A stretch of 64,000 nt of DNA from Nocardia sp. SYP-A9097 (GCF_009649815.1 NZ_WJIC01000003.1:124001-188000), one strand, 5' to 3'; positions 50,799-62,220 are shown, counted from the stretch's first letter. Notes: generated by a model not told the origin, from the sequence alone. A program made the numbers and translations.

Positions 50799-52049
50799 GT
50801 GCCGATTTCCTCGAATGGATCTGCTGCTTTGACCGTCGCCGCGGCGCGTCGTATAGCCCTGGGCGCGCAGGGCTTCGCCACCGCCCGCCCGAGCGGTCCG
50901 CCCACCCGCCGTGCGCTGGCCAAGGTGCTCGACAACACCAAGCTGCTACAGATCGATTCGGTATCGGCGGTGGTGCGCGCGCACTACACACCCGTGTTCA
51001 GCCGGATCGGGGCATACGATCGCGCCCTGCTCGATGAGATGTCGTGGAGCGATTCCGCGCGCCGCCCGCGCAAGCTGGTCGAATATTGGGCACACGAGGC
51101 CGCATTGCTGCCGGTGGAGGATTGGCCCCTTATGCGCTGGCGGATGGTGAAGTACCGGCACGGCCGTTGGGCCGGACTCGGTCGGCACCGCGATGAGAAG
51201 CTCGCCGACGAGGTGCTGAGCGTGGTCCGCGAATTCGGCCCCAGCACCGCCGGTGAGATCGAGAAGCACCTCGAATTGGATCGCCCACGCGCCAAGGACC
51301 ATTGGGGCTGGAACTACAGCGAGACCAAGGTGGTCTGCGAACAACTCTTCGCCTCGGGTGAGCTGTCGGTCCCCAAACGCGTTGGCTTCCAACGCCATTA
51401 CGACCTCACCGAACGCGTTCTCCCCGCCGAGGTCTGCGCCCGCGAACTCGATGAAGCGGACGCGATCCGCCAACTCGTCCGCCGCTCGGCGTCCGCCCAC
51501 GGCATCGGCACCGAAACCGACCTACGCGATTACTACCGCCTGACCCGAGTCCAAACCGAACCCGCCATAGCCGATCTCATCGCGGCGGGGGAGTTGGAGC
51601 AGGTCGCCGTCGAAGGCTGGGACAAACCCGCCTACCTGCACACGGCCGCCCGCACCCCACGCCGAGTCACCGGCGCGGCATTACTCTGCCCCTTCGACCC
51701 ACTGATCTTCTTCCGCGCCCGCACCGAGCGCCTCTTCGATTTCCACTACCGCATAGAGATCTACACCCCCGAACACAAACGCGTGCACGGCTACTACGTC
51801 TTCCCATTCCTGCTGGATGGAGAGATCGTCGGCCGAGTCGACCTGCGCGCGGATCGCACCACCGGCGTCCTCCGAGTACCCGGAGCATTCCTCGAACCCG
51901 GCCACGACGAGGCGTACGTGGCATCCGAACTTGCTGCGGCACTTCGCGAAATGGCAGACTGGCTCGAGCTGGACACCTTGGAGGTAGGTACCCGCGGTGA
52001 CCTCACCTCGGCTCTGTCCAAGGCGGCCCGCGTCCGCGTCAGCGCCTGA
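50799..52049 (+). CDS. YcaQ-type DNA glycosylase / winged-helix protein
   Basis: 416 residues from GTG 50799. ATG 50751 is in frame but lies inside the operator dyad. The protein is full length for the HTH_42 (AlkZ/YcaQ) family of interstrand-crosslink and alkyl-base glycosylases. The catalytic QxD motif of the YcaQ branch is visible as QID (51-53, in LLQIDSVSAVVRAHY). The winged helices and the C-terminal beta-barrel (ALLCPFDPLIFFRARTERLFDF) follow. It probably repairs crosslinked or alkylated DNA. Divergent from the FAD dehydrogenase. Confidence 0.88.
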   Translation: MPISSNGSAALTVAAARRIALGAQGFATARPSGPPTRRALAKVLDNTKLLQIDSVSAVVRAHYTPVFSRIGAYDRALLDEMSWSDSARRPRKLVEYWAHEAALLPVEDWPLMRWRMVKYRHGRWAGLGRHRDEKLADEVLSVVREFGPSTAGEIEKHLELDRPRAKDHWGWNYSETKVVCEQLFASGELSVPKRVGFQRHYDLTERVLPAEVCARELDEADAIRQLVRRSASAHGIGTETDLRDYYRLTRVQTEPAIADLIAAGELEQVAVEGWDKPAYLHTAARTPRRVTGAALLCPFDPLIFFRARTERLFDFHYRIEIYTPEHKRVHGYYVFPFLLDGEIVGRVDLRADRTTGVLRVPGAFLEPGHDEAYVASELAAALREMADWLELDTLEVGTRGDLTSALSKAARVRVSA

Positions 52050-52059
52050 CCGCGAAGCG

Positions 52060-52316
52060 GCAGCTGCCAGGCGAAAGCCGCCGCACCCTTGGCCGGAATC
52101 GATCGAAACCTGTTGGAGTCCCGCAAGTGTGGATCCCGGCCACAACCACGCCGGGATGACGGGTTTCATAGCAGCAGGTAGGCGATCTCGGCCCATCATC
52201 CGGGATGAGGGCTTCCGTCATCCCGGCATGTTTTTGGCCGGGATCCACACCCGAAGCGCGGCAACGGGTCTCGGTGGATTCCGGCCAAAAGCGCGCCGGA
52301 ATGACGGGGGCGGCTA
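52060..52316. repeat. Compound palindromic intergenic repeat
   Basis: Three copies of a unit of about 36 bp (core GGATCCCGGCCA, variable loop, GCCGGGATGACGG) lie at 52127-52162, 52215-52250 (inverted) and 52273-52307. Each unit folds on itself. The two sides (about 52065-52162 and 52206-52310) are imperfect inverted copies of each other over about 100 bp. It lies between convergent genes and resembles REP/BIME-like dispersed repeats. Confidence 0.7.
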
Positions 52317-52318
52317 AC

Positions 52319-52651
52319 TCAGAAGGGGCCGTCCGTGTAGGCGTTGAGGACGATGCCCCTCTTGCCGTCGCCATTGCATTCGATGGTCATGGGGATGAGG
52401 GGGCGGGGGGAGTCGCCCACGATGTAGATGGGGGTTTGGACGCCGTTGCCGACCTGGCGGGTGCCGAGGCACTCGACGACGGCGGCGTACCACATGCCTT
52501 CCGGACAGGTGTAGGTCGCCGTGTCGAGGGTACGGTCGATGCGGCAGGGCGCGTCGGCGTGTGCGGCCGGGGCGGCAATGCTGACCAGCGCGGCGGCTCC
52601 CAGGCTCAGGGCCGAGCCGATGCCGAACGACCGGCGGTGCTGCTCTTTCAT
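52319..52651 (-). CDS. Small secreted protein with four cysteines
   Basis: 110 residues from ATG 52651, GGGGAG about 9 nt upstream. A typical signal peptide (MKEQHRR, hydrophobic 12-28, cleavage after AHA, residue 32). The mature 78 residues have Cys at 36, 49, 61 and 92, enough for two disulfides. No known family recognised. It may be one of several small secreted Nocardia proteins of unknown role. Its 3' side abuts the palindromic repeat. Confidence 0.78.
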   Translation of the reverse strand: MKEQHRRSFGIGSALSLGAAALVSIAAPAAHADAPCRIDRTLDTATYTCPEGMWYAAVVECLGTRQVGNGVQTPIYIVGDSPRPLIPMTIECNGDGKRGIVLNAYTDGPF

Positions 52652-52767
52652 CTTCAATACTCCCCTTGTGCGTGGACAGATCGTTCGATGACTGTGCGCA
52701 CCCATACTGGCCTCGCGCGGTGCCGAGATGCGGGAACACGCGCGCGGCGGTCCTCGGCGTGGCGCGC

Positions 52768-52977
52768 CTATGCGACCAGAACCGCGGGTTCGGACACCAC
52801 CTGGCCGCCGCAGACCAGCACGGTCGATTCGTGAATCAGGTAGTCCCCGTAGACGAATATGGTTCCGTCGGCCGACTCGGCGGTCGCCGGGACGGACACC
52901 GCCACCAGTGCGGCGGCGGCCAAGGTCAACGCGGCTCCGATCGCAAGCGACCGGCGTCGAAGGCGAAGGCGAATCAT
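52768..52977 (-). CDS. Very small secreted protein
   Basis: 69 residues from ATG 52977, GAGGGGAG 8-15 nt upstream. A basic start, a hydrophobic core (about 12-29) and ATA before residue 34 suggest signal-peptide cleavage, leaving about 36 residues, one Cys. No family is known to me. It is on the same strand as, and about 120 bp before, the other small secreted gene, with a similar ribosome site. It may be a short toxin-like or structural peptide, but this is speculation. Confidence 0.6.
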   Translation of the reverse strand: MIRLRLRRRSLAIGAALTLAAAALVAVSVPATAESADGTIFVYGDYLIHESTVLVCGGQVVSEPAVLVA

Positions 52978-53147
52978 GGCACTGCTCCCCTCTGGTTCGG
53001 TGATCTTGCCGGTACGTTCGGTGCCGACGCTCTCGCGGATGAGCCCGACGGCGTGGCGCGGTCCTACACGACTGTCGTGTCGGGTTCGCCGGATTGGTCA
53101 GCAGCGGGCGCGGGCGGGCTGTCGGAGGGAATCGTTAATCTGGGAGC

Positions 53148-55148
53148 GTGCCTGATCCTTCGACGTACCGGCCCGCGCCGGGGACGATTCCTGTTGAGCC
53201 CGGTGTCTACAAGTTCCGGGACGTCCATAAGCGGGTCATCTATGTCGGTAAGGCGAAAAGTCTGCGCAGCAGGCTGAACTCATATTTCGCGGATGTCTCG
53301 GGCCTGCATCCGCGCACTCGGCAGATGGTGACCACCGCGGCCAGCGTGGAGTGGACGGTCGTCTCCACCGAGGTCGAGGCGCTGCAGCTCGAGTACAACT
53401 GGATCAAGGAATTCGATCCGCGCTTCAATGTGCGCTATCGGGACGACAAGTCGTATCCGGTGCTGGCGGTGAGCCTCAATGAGGAGTATCCGCGGGTGTT
53501 CGTCTATCGCGGCGCACGGAAGAAGGGCGTCCGGTATTTCGGCCCGTACGCGCATGCCTGGGCGATTCGCGAGACTCTCGACCTGTTGCTGCGAGTGTTC
53601 CCCGTGCGCACCTGTTCGGCGGGAGTCTTCAAGCGGCACAGTCAGATTGGCCGCCCCTGCCTGCTCGGCTACATCGACAAGTGCTCCGCGCCGTGCATCG
53701 GCCGCGTGAACGCCGATGAGCACCGCCAGATTGTCGAGGACTTCTGCGACTTCCTCTCCGGCAAGACCGACCGGTTGGTCAAGGAGCTGGAGAAGAAGAT
53801 GCACTCCGCTGCCGAGGAGCTCGACTTCGAAACCGCCGCCCGGCTACGTGACGATGTGCAGGCCCTGCGCCGCGCCCTCGAAAAGCAGGCCGTGGTGCTC
53901 GGCACCGGCACCGATGCCGACGTAATCGACTTCGCCATAGACGAATTGGAAGTCGCCGTGCAGATCTTCCACGTCCGCAACGGCCGCGTGCGCGGTCAGC
54001 GCGGCTGGGTGGTCGACAAATCCGGCGATGCCATCGACGAGGTCGAGGCCGGCGGCGAAGTGCCCGCCCTGGTCGAGCAGTTCCTCACCCAGTTCTACGG
54101 TGAGCAGTCGACCCTGGCCGAGCAGTCGGGCGAGGAGCAGCCCGGCAATGTGGTGCCGCGCGAGGTTCTGGTGCCGGCTCTGCCGCGCGATGCCGAAGCG
54201 GCGCAGCAGTGGCTGTCCGGGATTCGCGGTTCCGCCGTGCAGTTGCGCGTTCCCCAGCGCGGCGACAAGAAGGCCCTCGCCGAGACCGTGCAGCGCAATG
54301 CCCAGGAGGAGCTGCAACGGCATAAGCTAAGGCGCGCAGGCGATCTCACCGCCCGCTCGGCCGCGCTCCAGGAGATCCAGGACGCCCTCGATCTGGACAG
54401 CGCCCCGCTGCGTATCGAGTGCGTGGACATCAGCCACGTGCAGGGCACCGATGTGGTGGCCTCCCTGGTCGTCTTCGAGGACGGCCTGGCCCGCAAGTCC
54501 GAGTACCGGCACTACGCCATCAAGGAGGCCGCCGGCGACGGCCGCTCCGACGATGTGGCCAGCATTGCCGAGGTGACCCGCCGCCGCTTCGCCAAACTGC
54601 GTCGCGACCTCGATGCCGCCGAGGCCGCGGAGCTCGCCGAATCCGATTCGGACGCAACCGAATCCAGCCTGCCCGGGATCGACCCCAAGACCGGCAAGCC
54701 GCGCCGCTTCGCCTACCCGCCCAACCTGTACGTGGTCGACGGTGGTGCCCCGCAGGTGAATGCCGCCGCCGAGATCCTGGACGAACTCGGCATCACCGAT
54801 GTCGCGGTCATCGGCCTGGCCAAGCGGCTCGAAGAGGTCTGGGTCCCCAATGAGCCGGATCCGGTCATCATGCCGCGCACCAGTGAGGCGCTATATCTGC
54901 TGCAGCGCGTGCGCGACGAGGCGCACCGTTTCGCCATCACCTTCCATCGCAGCAAACGTTCGCGCCGGATGACCGCCTCGGTGCTGGACACCGTCCCCGG
55001 CCTGGGCGAAACCCGAAAAACGGCATTGGTGACGCACTTCGGGTCGGTCGCCAAGCTGAAGGAGGCTACGGTGGAGCAGATCACCGAGGTCCCGGGCATC
55101 GGGGTGGCCACGGCCAAAGCGGTTCTCACTGCTTTGCACACCGACTAG
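53148..55148 (+). CDS. uvrC: UvrABC excinuclease subunit C
   Basis: 666 residues from GTG 53148. It makes both incisions in nucleotide-excision repair. The N-terminal GIY-YIG nuclease ([21 protein letters not shown], about 19-39), the UVR motif ([22 protein letters not shown], about 218-239), the RNase H-like incision domain ([23 protein letters not shown], from about 423) and the C-terminal helix-hairpin-helix pair ([24 protein letters not shown]) are complete. No SOS box was seen upstream. Confidence 0.97.
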   Translation: MPDPSTYRPAPGTIPVEPGVYKFRDVHKRVIYVGKAKSLRSRLNSYFADVSGLHPRTRQMVTTAASVEWTVVSTEVEALQLEYNWIKEFDPRFNVRYRDDKSYPVLAVSLNEEYPRVFVYRGARKKGVRYFGPYAHAWAIRETLDLLLRVFPVRTCSAGVFKRHSQIGRPCLLGYIDKCSAPCIGRVNADEHRQIVEDFCDFLSGKTDRLVKELEKKMHSAAEELDFETAARLRDDVQALRRALEKQAVVLGTGTDADVIDFAIDELEVAVQIFHVRNGRVRGQRGWVVDKSGDAIDEVEAGGEVPALVEQFLTQFYGEQSTLAEQSGEEQPGNVVPREVLVPALPRDAEAAQQWLSGIRGSAVQLRVPQRGDKKALAETVQRNAQEELQRHKLRRAGDLTARSAALQEIQDALDLDSAPLRIECVDISHVQGTDVVASLVVFEDGLARKSEYRHYAIKEAAGDGRSDDVASIAEVTRRRFAKLRRDLDAAEAAELAESDSDATESSLPGIDPKTGKPRRFAYPPNLYVVDGGAPQVNAAAEILDELGITDVAVIGLAKRLEEVWVPNEPDPVIMPRTSEALYLLQRVRDEAHRFAITFHRSKRSRRMTASVLDTVPGLGETRKTALVTHFGSVAKLKEATVEQITEVPGIGVATAKAVLTALHTD

Positions 55149-55166
55149 GTCACTCCTCGGCATTCA

Positions 55167-55201
55167 CGCGACACGCCGAGAGCGTGTTGCGCGACACGCC
55201 G
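55167..55201. repeat. Pair of CGCGACACGCCG motifs
   Basis: CGCGACACGCCG at 55167-55178 and 55190-55201 in the uvrC-rapZ gap, with ACACGC/GCGTGT dyad between them. Related copies occur at 20376-20387 upstream of mihF. Possibly regulator-binding sites. Confidence 0.4.
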
Positions 55202-55319
55202 TCAGTGCAGGTCGGGAGGGAGAATCACAGCTGTGTCTCTCCTCGAGCGTGCGCCTGCGCCGGTTTCGGGTATCGGTGCAGGATGATCGAGGGACCCCCA
55301 GAGACGAACCCGGTAGGAC

Positions 55320-56270
55320 ATGACGCGCGTCGAAGCCAGCAGCAGTGCGGTCGCAAACCAGAGCAGTGGAACCGAGAGCGGTGAGCAACCGGTCGAGGTG
55401 GTCATAGTCACCGGTTTATCCGGGGCGGGCCGTGGTACTGCGGCAAAGGTGCTCGAGGATCTGGGCTACTACGTGGCCGACAATCTGCCGCCCGAGTTGA
55501 TCGGCCGGATGGTCGAATTGGGCGAAAGCGCCGATCCACCCATTCGCAAACTCGCGATGGTGATGGATGTGCGCAGTCGCTTCTTCACCGGAAATCTTTC
55601 GGCGGTCACCGAACAATTGCGCTCTGCGGGCGTGCGTACCCGCATTCTCTTCCTGGAGGCATCCGACGATGTTCTGATCCGTCGATACGGGTTCGCCCGG
55701 CGTCGTCATCCGCTGCAGAGCGAAAGCGCCGACGGCACGCTGACCGCGGGTATCGCCGCCGAGCGTGCGCGTCTTGCCTCGGTCAAGACCGCGGCCGACC
55801 TGGTTATCGACACCACCGCACTATCGATTCACCAGCTGCACCGAAAGCTGGAGGAGGCGTACGGCGGGGCCACCCCGACCGCCCTCCAATTAACAATCCA
55901 ATCGTTCGGTTTCAAGTACGGAGTACCGCTCGACGCCGACATGGTGTTGGATTTGCGTTTCCTGCCCAATCCGCATTGGGTGCCGGAACTCCGCGAACAG
56001 ACCGGACAGGATGCCGCGGTCAGTGAGTATGTGCTGTCGCGTCCGGGTGCCCAGGATTATCTGGGTACCGGCCGCCACCTCATCGATCTCACCACCGAGG
56101 GCTACCGCCAAGAGGGGAAGCGATACATGACCGTGGCAGTGGGCTGCACGGGCGGTAAGCACCGCAGTGTGGCAATAGCGGAGGCGCTGGGTGAATTACT
56201 CGGCGCCGGCGCGAACAACGGATCGGGAGACGTTGTGCGCGTGGTGCACCGGGATTTGGGGCGGGAATGA
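55320..56270 (+). CDS. rapZ: RapZ-like nucleotide-binding protein
   Basis: 316 residues from ATG 55320; the usual size is about 285-300, with a 25-residue N-terminal extension here. GLSGAGRGT (32-40) is the P-loop in the actinobacterial GRGT form. The C-terminal half has FKYGVPLDADMVLDLRFLPNP and GCTGGKHRSVAIAE, typical of RapZ. In E. coli RapZ steers sRNA decay; in actinobacteria its target is not known to me. It overlaps yvcK by 4 nt (ATGA), the conserved rapZ-yvcK-whiA cluster. Confidence 0.93.
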   Translation: MTRVEASSSAVANQSSGTESGEQPVEVVIVTGLSGAGRGTAAKVLEDLGYYVADNLPPELIGRMVELGESADPPIRKLAMVMDVRSRFFTGNLSAVTEQLRSAGVRTRILFLEASDDVLIRRYGFARRRHPLQSESADGTLTAGIAAERARLASVKTAADLVIDTTALSIHQLHRKLEEAYGGATPTALQLTIQSFGFKYGVPLDADMVLDLRFLPNPHWVPELREQTGQDAAVSEYVLSRPGAQDYLGTGRHLIDLTTEGYRQEGKRYMTVAVGCTGGKHRSVAIAEALGELLGAGANNGSGDVVRVVHRDLGRE

Positions 56271-57313
56271 GTGCGCGCGAGACGAACCCGGCGTTTGTCG
56301 CGCTGGGCGGTGGACACGGTCTGTATGCGACGCTGACGGCGGTACGACGGCTGACCCGTAAGATCACGGCGGTGGTGACGGTCGCCGATGACGGTGGGTC
56401 CTCCGGACGGCTGCGGGCCGAGCTCGGCATGCTGCCGCCCGGTGATCTTCGAATGGCGTTGGCGGCCTTGGCCGAGGAGTCCGACGGCATCTGGGCGCGG
56501 ACGCTGCAACACCGCTTCGGCGGGACCGGTGCGCTTGCCGGGCATTCGGTGGGCAACCTGATTTTGGCGGGTCTCACCGAGGAGCTCGGGGATCCCGTTG
56601 CGGCACTTGACGAAGCGGGAAAACTGTTGCGCGTCACGGGTCGCGTGCTGCCCATGTCGCCCATCGCTTTGACCATCGAAGCCGATGTGGCGGGCCTGGA
56701 GGGCGACCCCCGGGTGAGCCGTTGTATTCGCGGTCAGGTGGCGGTGGCGACCACGCCGGGCAAGGTGCGCCGGGTGCGGTTGATTCCGTCGGATCCGCCC
56801 GCCTGCGGCGAGGCTACCTCGGCAATCGAGCATGCGGACGTGGTTGTGCTCGGCCCCGGCAGCTGGTTCACGAGCGTGATTCCACACGTCCTCGTGCCCG
56901 ATTTGCACGAAGCTCTGCTGCACACTCGGGCGCGGAAAGTGTTGGTGCTCAACCTCGCTGCCGAACCGGGCGAAACGGCCGGATTCTCCGCGGAACGCCA
57001 CCTACATGTATTGTCCCAGCACGCACCGGATTTCACGGTCGACCATGTTTTGGTGGATTCCGGATCCGTACCCGAGGGTAGGGAGCGCGAACATGTGGCA
57101 AGAGCTGCCGAACAGCTGCGAGCACGAGTAACCTTCGCTGATGTCGCCGAGGCCGGGACGGACCGGCACCACCCCGGAAAGCTTGCCGCCGCACTGGATC
57201 AGGTGATCCGGCAACCTCGGCCGGAATCAGCAGGGCTTCGAGTCGAAGGACGGCATATGGGCCAACATGTGCGGTCCGGGTTGGGTGGAAAGGAGCGCGT
57301 CTCGTGGCGATGA
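56267..57313 (+). CDS. yvcK: YvcK/CuvA gluconeogenesis-type morphogenesis factor
   Basis: 348 residues from ATG 56267. The 2-phospho-L-lactate-transferase-like fold starts with [18 protein letters not shown]. Later motifs are [23 protein letters not shown] and [12 protein letters not shown]. Homologues (CuvA in mycobacteria) bind UDP-sugars and affect cell shape and cell-wall synthesis on some carbon sources. It overlaps whiA by 10 nt. Confidence 0.93.
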   Translation: MSARETNPAFVALGGGHGLYATLTAVRRLTRKITAVVTVADDGGSSGRLRAELGMLPPGDLRMALAALAEESDGIWARTLQHRFGGTGALAGHSVGNLILAGLTEELGDPVAALDEAGKLLRVTGRVLPMSPIALTIEADVAGLEGDPRVSRCIRGQVAVATTPGKVRRVRLIPSDPPACGEATSAIEHADVVVLGPGSWFTSVIPHVLVPDLHEALLHTRARKVLVLNLAAEPGETAGFSAERHLHVLSQHAPDFTVDHVLVDSGSVPEGREREHVARAAEQLRARVTFADVAEAGTDRHHPGKLAAALDQVIRQPRPESAGLRVEGRHMGQHVRSGLGGKERVSWR

Positions 57314-58287
57314 CAGCGGAAGTGAAGGACGAGCTGAGCCGACTCACCATTTCACAGGTGAGTTCGCGCAAGGCGGAACTGTCCGCGCTACTGCGGTTCG
57401 CCGGTGGATTGCACATCGTCGGTGGTCGAGTGATCGTTGAGGCCGAGGTGGACATGGGTTCCATCGCGCGCCGACTGCGTCGTGAGATCTTCGAGCTGTA
57501 CGGCTACGGCTCCGATGTGCACGTCCTGGGTGCAGGCGGGCTTCGCAAAACCTCCCGGTACGTCGTACGGGTTTCCAAGGAAGGCGAGGCGCTCGCGCGC
57601 CAGACCGGTTTGCTCGATGTGCGCGGCCGTCCGGTGCGGGGTCTACCCGCGCAGGTGGTCGGCGGCAGCATCGGTGACGCCGAAGCGGCTTGGCGCGGAG
57701 CGTTTCTCGCGCACGGTTCGCTCACCGAACCGGGCCGCTCCTCCGCACTGGAGGTCAGCTGCCCGGGACCGGAGGCCGCATTGGCCCTGGTCGGTGCGGC
57801 TCGCCGGATGGGCATCTCGGCCAAGGCGCGGGAAGTGCGCGGCACCGATCGCGTCGTGGTGCGCGATGGTGAGGCCATCGGGGCGCTGCTCACCCGCATG
57901 GGTGCGCAGGACACCAGGCTCACGTGGGAGGAGCGGCGCATGCGCCGCGAGGTCCGCGCGACGGCCAACCGCCTCGCGAACTTCGACGACGCGAATCTGC
58001 GTCGTTCGGCCCGGGCAGCGGTAGCCGCCGCCGCTCGTGTGGAGCGAGCATTGGAAATACTGGCCGACGATGTGCCCGATCATTTGGCCGCCGCGGGCAA
58101 ACTGCGCGTGCTGCACCGTCAGGCGTCGCTGGAGGAACTCGGCCAACTCGCCGATCCTCCGATGACGAAAGACGCTGTGGCAGGCCGCATTCGACGCCTG
58201 TTGTCGATGGCGGACCGCCGCGCAAAGGAATTGGGCGTCCCGGACACCGAATCCGCCGTGACGGCAGAACTCCTCGAAGAGGCGTGA
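57304..58287 (+). CDS. whiA: WhiA sporulation/cell-division regulator
   Basis: 327 residues from GTG 57304 ([13 protein letters not shown], the family start). It has the LAGLIDADG-homing-endonuclease-like N-terminal domain ([26 protein letters not shown]) and a C-terminal helix-turn-helix (residues about 240-320, [26 protein letters not shown]). In Streptomyces it works with WhiB on division genes. Here it is the third gene of rapZ-yvcK-whiA, ended by a strong hairpin. Confidence 0.95.
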   Translation: MAMTAEVKDELSRLTISQVSSRKAELSALLRFAGGLHIVGGRVIVEAEVDMGSIARRLRREIFELYGYGSDVHVLGAGGLRKTSRYVVRVSKEGEALARQTGLLDVRGRPVRGLPAQVVGGSIGDAEAAWRGAFLAHGSLTEPGRSSALEVSCPGPEAALALVGAARRMGISAKAREVRGTDRVVVRDGEAIGALLTRMGAQDTRLTWEERRMRREVRATANRLANFDDANLRRSARAAVAAAARVERALEILADDVPDHLAAAGKLRVLHRQASLEELGQLADPPMTKDAVAGRIRRLLSMADRRAKELGVPDTESAVTAELLEEA

Positions 58288-58294
58288 ATGCGTA

Positions 58295-58329
58295 CTGAGG
58301 CACCGTATCCCTGGGGTACGGTGCCTCAG
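58295..58329 (+). terminator. Hairpin terminator after whiA
   Basis: CTGAGGCACCGTA and TACGGTGCCTCAG are perfect 13-bp arms, and CCC/GGG can extend the stem in the 9-nt loop. No T-tract. It lies 8 nt after whiA. Confidence 0.85.
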
Positions 58330-58443
58330 CCGTAACTGGAAGCGAACCAACCAGTCCTGCCCGCACAGGTGAGGTGGGGCGTGTCCGTGACGTTTCTGTT
58401 ACGGCGATAGGGTGGGAACACCAACGGAAAACGATCCGCTTGA

Positions 58444-59481
<1,038 letters not shown>

Positions 59482-59486
59482 GCGCA

Positions 59487-60734
59487 ATGGCGATCAAGAC
59501 ACTCGCAGATTTGCTGAACGAGGGTGTCGAGGGTCGGGGCGTGCTCGTGCGCTCCGACCTGAACGTTCCCCTCGACTTTCCTGTTTCGAGCGACCCGCAA
59601 GCGATCGCAAGCGGCGGCGTAATCACCGATCCGGGCCGCATCATCGCGTCGGCTCCGACCATCAAAGCGCTGGCCGAGGCCGGCGCGAAAGTGGTTGTGA
59701 CCGCGCATCTGGGCCGCCCGAAGGGTGAGCCGGATCCGAAGCTGTCGCTGGCTCCCGTGGCCGCGCGTCTCGCCGAGGAGCTGGGCCGCAATGTGCAGCT
59801 CGCCGGTGATGTGGTCGGCCAGGACGCGCTCGCGCGGTCCGAGGGCCTCACCGACGGTGATGTGTTGCTGCTGGAGAACATTCGCTTCGATCCGCGTGAG
59901 ACCAGCAAGGACGATGCGCAGCGGGCCAAGCTGGCCGCGGCGCTGGTCGAGCTGGTCGGCGATGACGGTGCGTTCGTCTCCGACGGTTTCGGTGTCGTGC
60001 ACCGCAAGCAGGCGTCGGTCTACGACGTGGCAAAGGTGTTGCCGCACTACGCCGGTCAGCTCGTTGCCGCCGAGACCGAGGTGCTGCGCAAGCTCACCGA
60101 GGATTCGCAGCGTCCGTACGCGGTCGTGCTCGGCGGTTCCAAGGTCTCGGACAAGCTGGCGGTCATCGAGGCGCTCGCGCCGAAGGTCGACACCCTCGTC
60201 ATCGGTGGCGGCATGTGCTTCACCTTCCTTGCGGCGCAAGGACTTCCGGTCGGCGGTTCGCTGCTGCAGGAAGAGATGATCGACACCTGCAAGGAGCTGC
60301 TGGAGAAGTTCGCGGACGTGATCCACCTGCCGCGCGACATTGTCGTCGCCGACAAGTTCGCGGCCGACGCGGAGTCGAAGGTGGTGCCCGCCAACGAGAT
60401 TCCCGAAGGCTGGATGGGTCTGGATATCGGTCCGGAGTCCACCGCTCGGTTCGGTGCGCTGCTGACCGAGGCCAAGACGGTGTTCTGGAACGGTCCCATG
60501 GGCGTGTTCGAGTTCGAGCAGTTCGCGGCCGGTACCCGTGGCGTTGCCGAGGCGATCGTGGTCGCCACCGGCAAGGGCGCGTTCACCGTGGTCGGTGGCG
60601 GCGATTCGGCCGCGGCCGTGCGTTCGCTCGGCCTGCCGGATGACGGTTTCTCGCATATCTCCACCGGTGGCGGTGCGTCACTGGAATACCTGGAGGGCAA
60701 GGAACTTCCCGGCCTTTCGGTTCTGGAGGACTGA
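59487..60734 (+). CDS. pgk: Phosphoglycerate kinase with a 12-residue insertion
   Basis: 415 residues from ATG 59487. It transfers phosphate from 1,3-bisphosphoglycerate to ADP. The substrate loop [10 protein letters not shown] (21-30) is followed by [12 protein letters not shown] (31-42), an insertion not in the common sequence, where family members go straight to GGxITDxxRI (43-52 here). The [21 protein letters not shown] and GGGDS motifs are normal. The insert is near the 3-phosphoglycerate site. The frame is intact, so the enzyme is probably active. Confidence 0.97.
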   Translation: MAIKTLADLLNEGVEGRGVLVRSDLNVPLDFPVSSDPQAIASGGVITDPGRIIASAPTIKALAEAGAKVVVTAHLGRPKGEPDPKLSLAPVAARLAEELGRNVQLAGDVVGQDALARSEGLTDGDVLLLENIRFDPRETSKDDAQRAKLAAALVELVGDDGAFVSDGFGVVHRKQASVYDVAKVLPHYAGQLVAAETEVLRKLTEDSQRPYAVVLGGSKVSDKLAVIEALAPKVDTLVIGGGMCFTFLAAQGLPVGGSLLQEEMIDTCKELLEKFADVIHLPRDIVVADKFAADAESKVVPANEIPEGWMGLDIGPESTARFGALLTEAKTVFWNGPMGVFEFEQFAAGTRGVAEAIVVATGKGAFTVVGGGDSAAAVRSLGLPDDGFSHISTGGGASLEYLEGKELPGLSVLED

Positions 60735-60737
60735 GCA

Positions 60738-61523
60738 ATGGCACGTAAGCCTTTGATCGCGGGCAACTGGAAGATGAATCTCAACCACCTGGAGTCCATC
60801 GCTCTGGTGCAGAAGATCGCTTTCGCCCTGCCCGAGAAGTACTTCGCGAAGGTCGATGTCACGGTGATCCCGCCGTTCACCGACCTGCGCAGCGTGCAGA
60901 CCCTCATCGAGGGCGACCGCCTGCTGCTCACCTATGGCGCGCAGGATGTTTCGACCCACGACGAGGGTGCCTACACCGGCGAGATCAGCGGTTCCATGCT
61001 GGCCAAGCTGGGCTGCACCTACGCGGTGGTCGGTCACTCGGAGCGTCGCCAGTACCACCTGGAGAACGATTCGACGGTCCTGGCCAAGGCCAAGCAGGCG
61101 CTCAAATACGGCATCACCCCGATCGTCTGCATCGGTGAGGGCCTGGGCGTCCGCGAGTCCAAAACCCATGTCGCGTACAACCTCGAACAGCTCCGCGGCT
61201 CATTGAAGGGCCTGACCGCCGAGGAAATCTCCAAGGTGGTCATCGCCTACGAGCCCGTCTGGGCCATCGGCACCGGCAAGGTAGCCACCCCCGCAGACGC
61301 CCAAGAAGTCTGCGGCGCCATCCGCAAGGAACTCGCCGACCTGGCGAATCCCGAAGTGGCAGCAGGAGTCCGCATCCTCTACGGCGGCTCGGTCAACGCC
61401 AAGAACGTAGGCGAACTCGTCGGCCAAACCGACATCGACGGAGCCCTCGTAGGCGGCGCCTCCCTGAAGGGCGACGAATTCGCCACCCTCTCAGCCATCG
61501 CCGCCGGCGGCCCCCTGCCGTAA
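60738..61523 (+). CDS. tpiA: Triosephosphate isomerase
   Basis: 261 residues from ATG 60738, 3 nt after pgk. It interconverts dihydroxyacetone phosphate and glyceraldehyde 3-phosphate. Lys12 (AGNWKMN), the His in VGHSERR, Glu in [12 protein letters not shown] and the phosphate loop YGGSV are the catalytic and binding parts. Last gene of the operon, followed by a strong hairpin. secG, often next, is not seen here. Confidence 0.98.
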   Translation: MARKPLIAGNWKMNLNHLESIALVQKIAFALPEKYFAKVDVTVIPPFTDLRSVQTLIEGDRLLLTYGAQDVSTHDEGAYTGEISGSMLAKLGCTYAVVGHSERRQYHLENDSTVLAKAKQALKYGITPIVCIGEGLGVRESKTHVAYNLEQLRGSLKGLTAEEISKVVIAYEPVWAIGTGKVATPADAQEVCGAIRKELADLANPEVAAGVRILYGGSVNAKNVGELVGQTDIDGALVGGASLKGDEFATLSAIAAGGPLP

Positions 61524-61535
61524 CGGTTTCACCCT

Positions 61536-61573
61536 CGAAGGGCCGGACATCCGAATGGATGTCCGGCCCTTCG
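61536..61573 (+). terminator. Strong hairpin terminator after tpiA
   Basis: A 17-bp perfect stem with a 4-nt GAAT loop, 12 nt after the tpiA stop, no T-tract. Confidence 0.9.
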
Positions 61574-61671
61574 TCATTCGGTCCACCGGGGATGGCGTAC
61601 ACGTTCGTAAGGTTTGGGGGTCGGGCGTCGATAGGCTTCATGCATAGCTACTGATGGCGTGTGGGGTGCCG

Positions 61672-62220
61672 ATGAACGAGATCGATGGATCTGACTGCGG
61701 TGAGACGGAGCGGCGTTCGGGGCGCGGCTGGTCTTTGGCGCTCGGCTGCGGGGAGGTTCTGGTGGCGAGTGTTGATGGGGTGTGGCGATCCATTGACGGC
61801 GCAAGGACTTTCGTGGCCGAACGGCTGCAGGGGAGTCCGGGGCGGTTCACTCGGCTGGTGGTGGCGATTGCGCCTACCGATCCGGCTATCGCTTATGTGT
61901 GGGGGACGGGTGGGCCCTTCGATGCCGAGGGGAATCCGACCGCGTATCTGTGGCGGCGGGCCCGAAACGTTTGGACCGCACAGCGATTGCCGCCTGGTGT
62001 GCGTACTGCTCGGTCGCGGTATGACTGGTTTCTGACGGTTGCGCCGGACAATCCCAATCAGATTTATGCGGGCGCTATGAGCGTCCATCGGGGTGAGCGC
62101 ACCGGGGCGGGGTGGACTTGGACCGAGATCGCTTGCGAGTCGGATGATCACCAGGAGCTGAGGGTTGCGATTTCTCGCGGAATCGCGCCGTCAGCTCCTG
62201 GTGATCTTGATACTCGCTAG
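61672..62220 (+). CDS. Short BNR/sialidase-like beta-propeller protein, probably truncated
   Basis: 182 residues from ATG 61672; ATG 61654 would add 6. Segments such as ASVDGVWRSIDGARTF, VAIAPTDPAIAYVWGTGG and TVAPDNPNQIYAGAMSVHRG look like successive blades of a VPS10/BNR-type propeller. Those proteins are usually 350 residues or more, with 6-10 blades; only two to three blades are present. The last 25 residues are encoded by a hairpin (62146-62206) and do not look like a blade. It may be a decayed remnant. The stop shares CTAG with the convergent gene's stop. Confidence 0.6.
   Translation: MNEIDGSDCGETERRSGRGWSLALGCGEVLVASVDGVWRSIDGARTFVAERLQGSPGRFTRLVVAIAPTDPAIAYVWGTGGPFDAEGNPTAYLWRRARNVWTAQRLPPGVRTARSRYDWFLTVAPDNPNQIYAGAMSVHRGERTGAGWTWTEIACESDDHQELRVAISRGIAPSAPGDLDTR
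62146..62206. terminator. Nested hairpin between convergent genes
   Basis: Perfect 16-bp arms 62146-62161 and 62191-62206 (GATCACCAGG... / ...TGGTGATC) with an inner GCGATT/AATCGC stem. It sits inside the 3' end of the propeller gene, near the end of the convergent gene. A bidirectional terminator is likely. Confidence 0.65.

Noticed and set aside
55413..55440. RapZ P-loop GRGT as a broken Walker A
   Set aside because: The GRGT form is the normal one in mycobacterial and related RapZ proteins.
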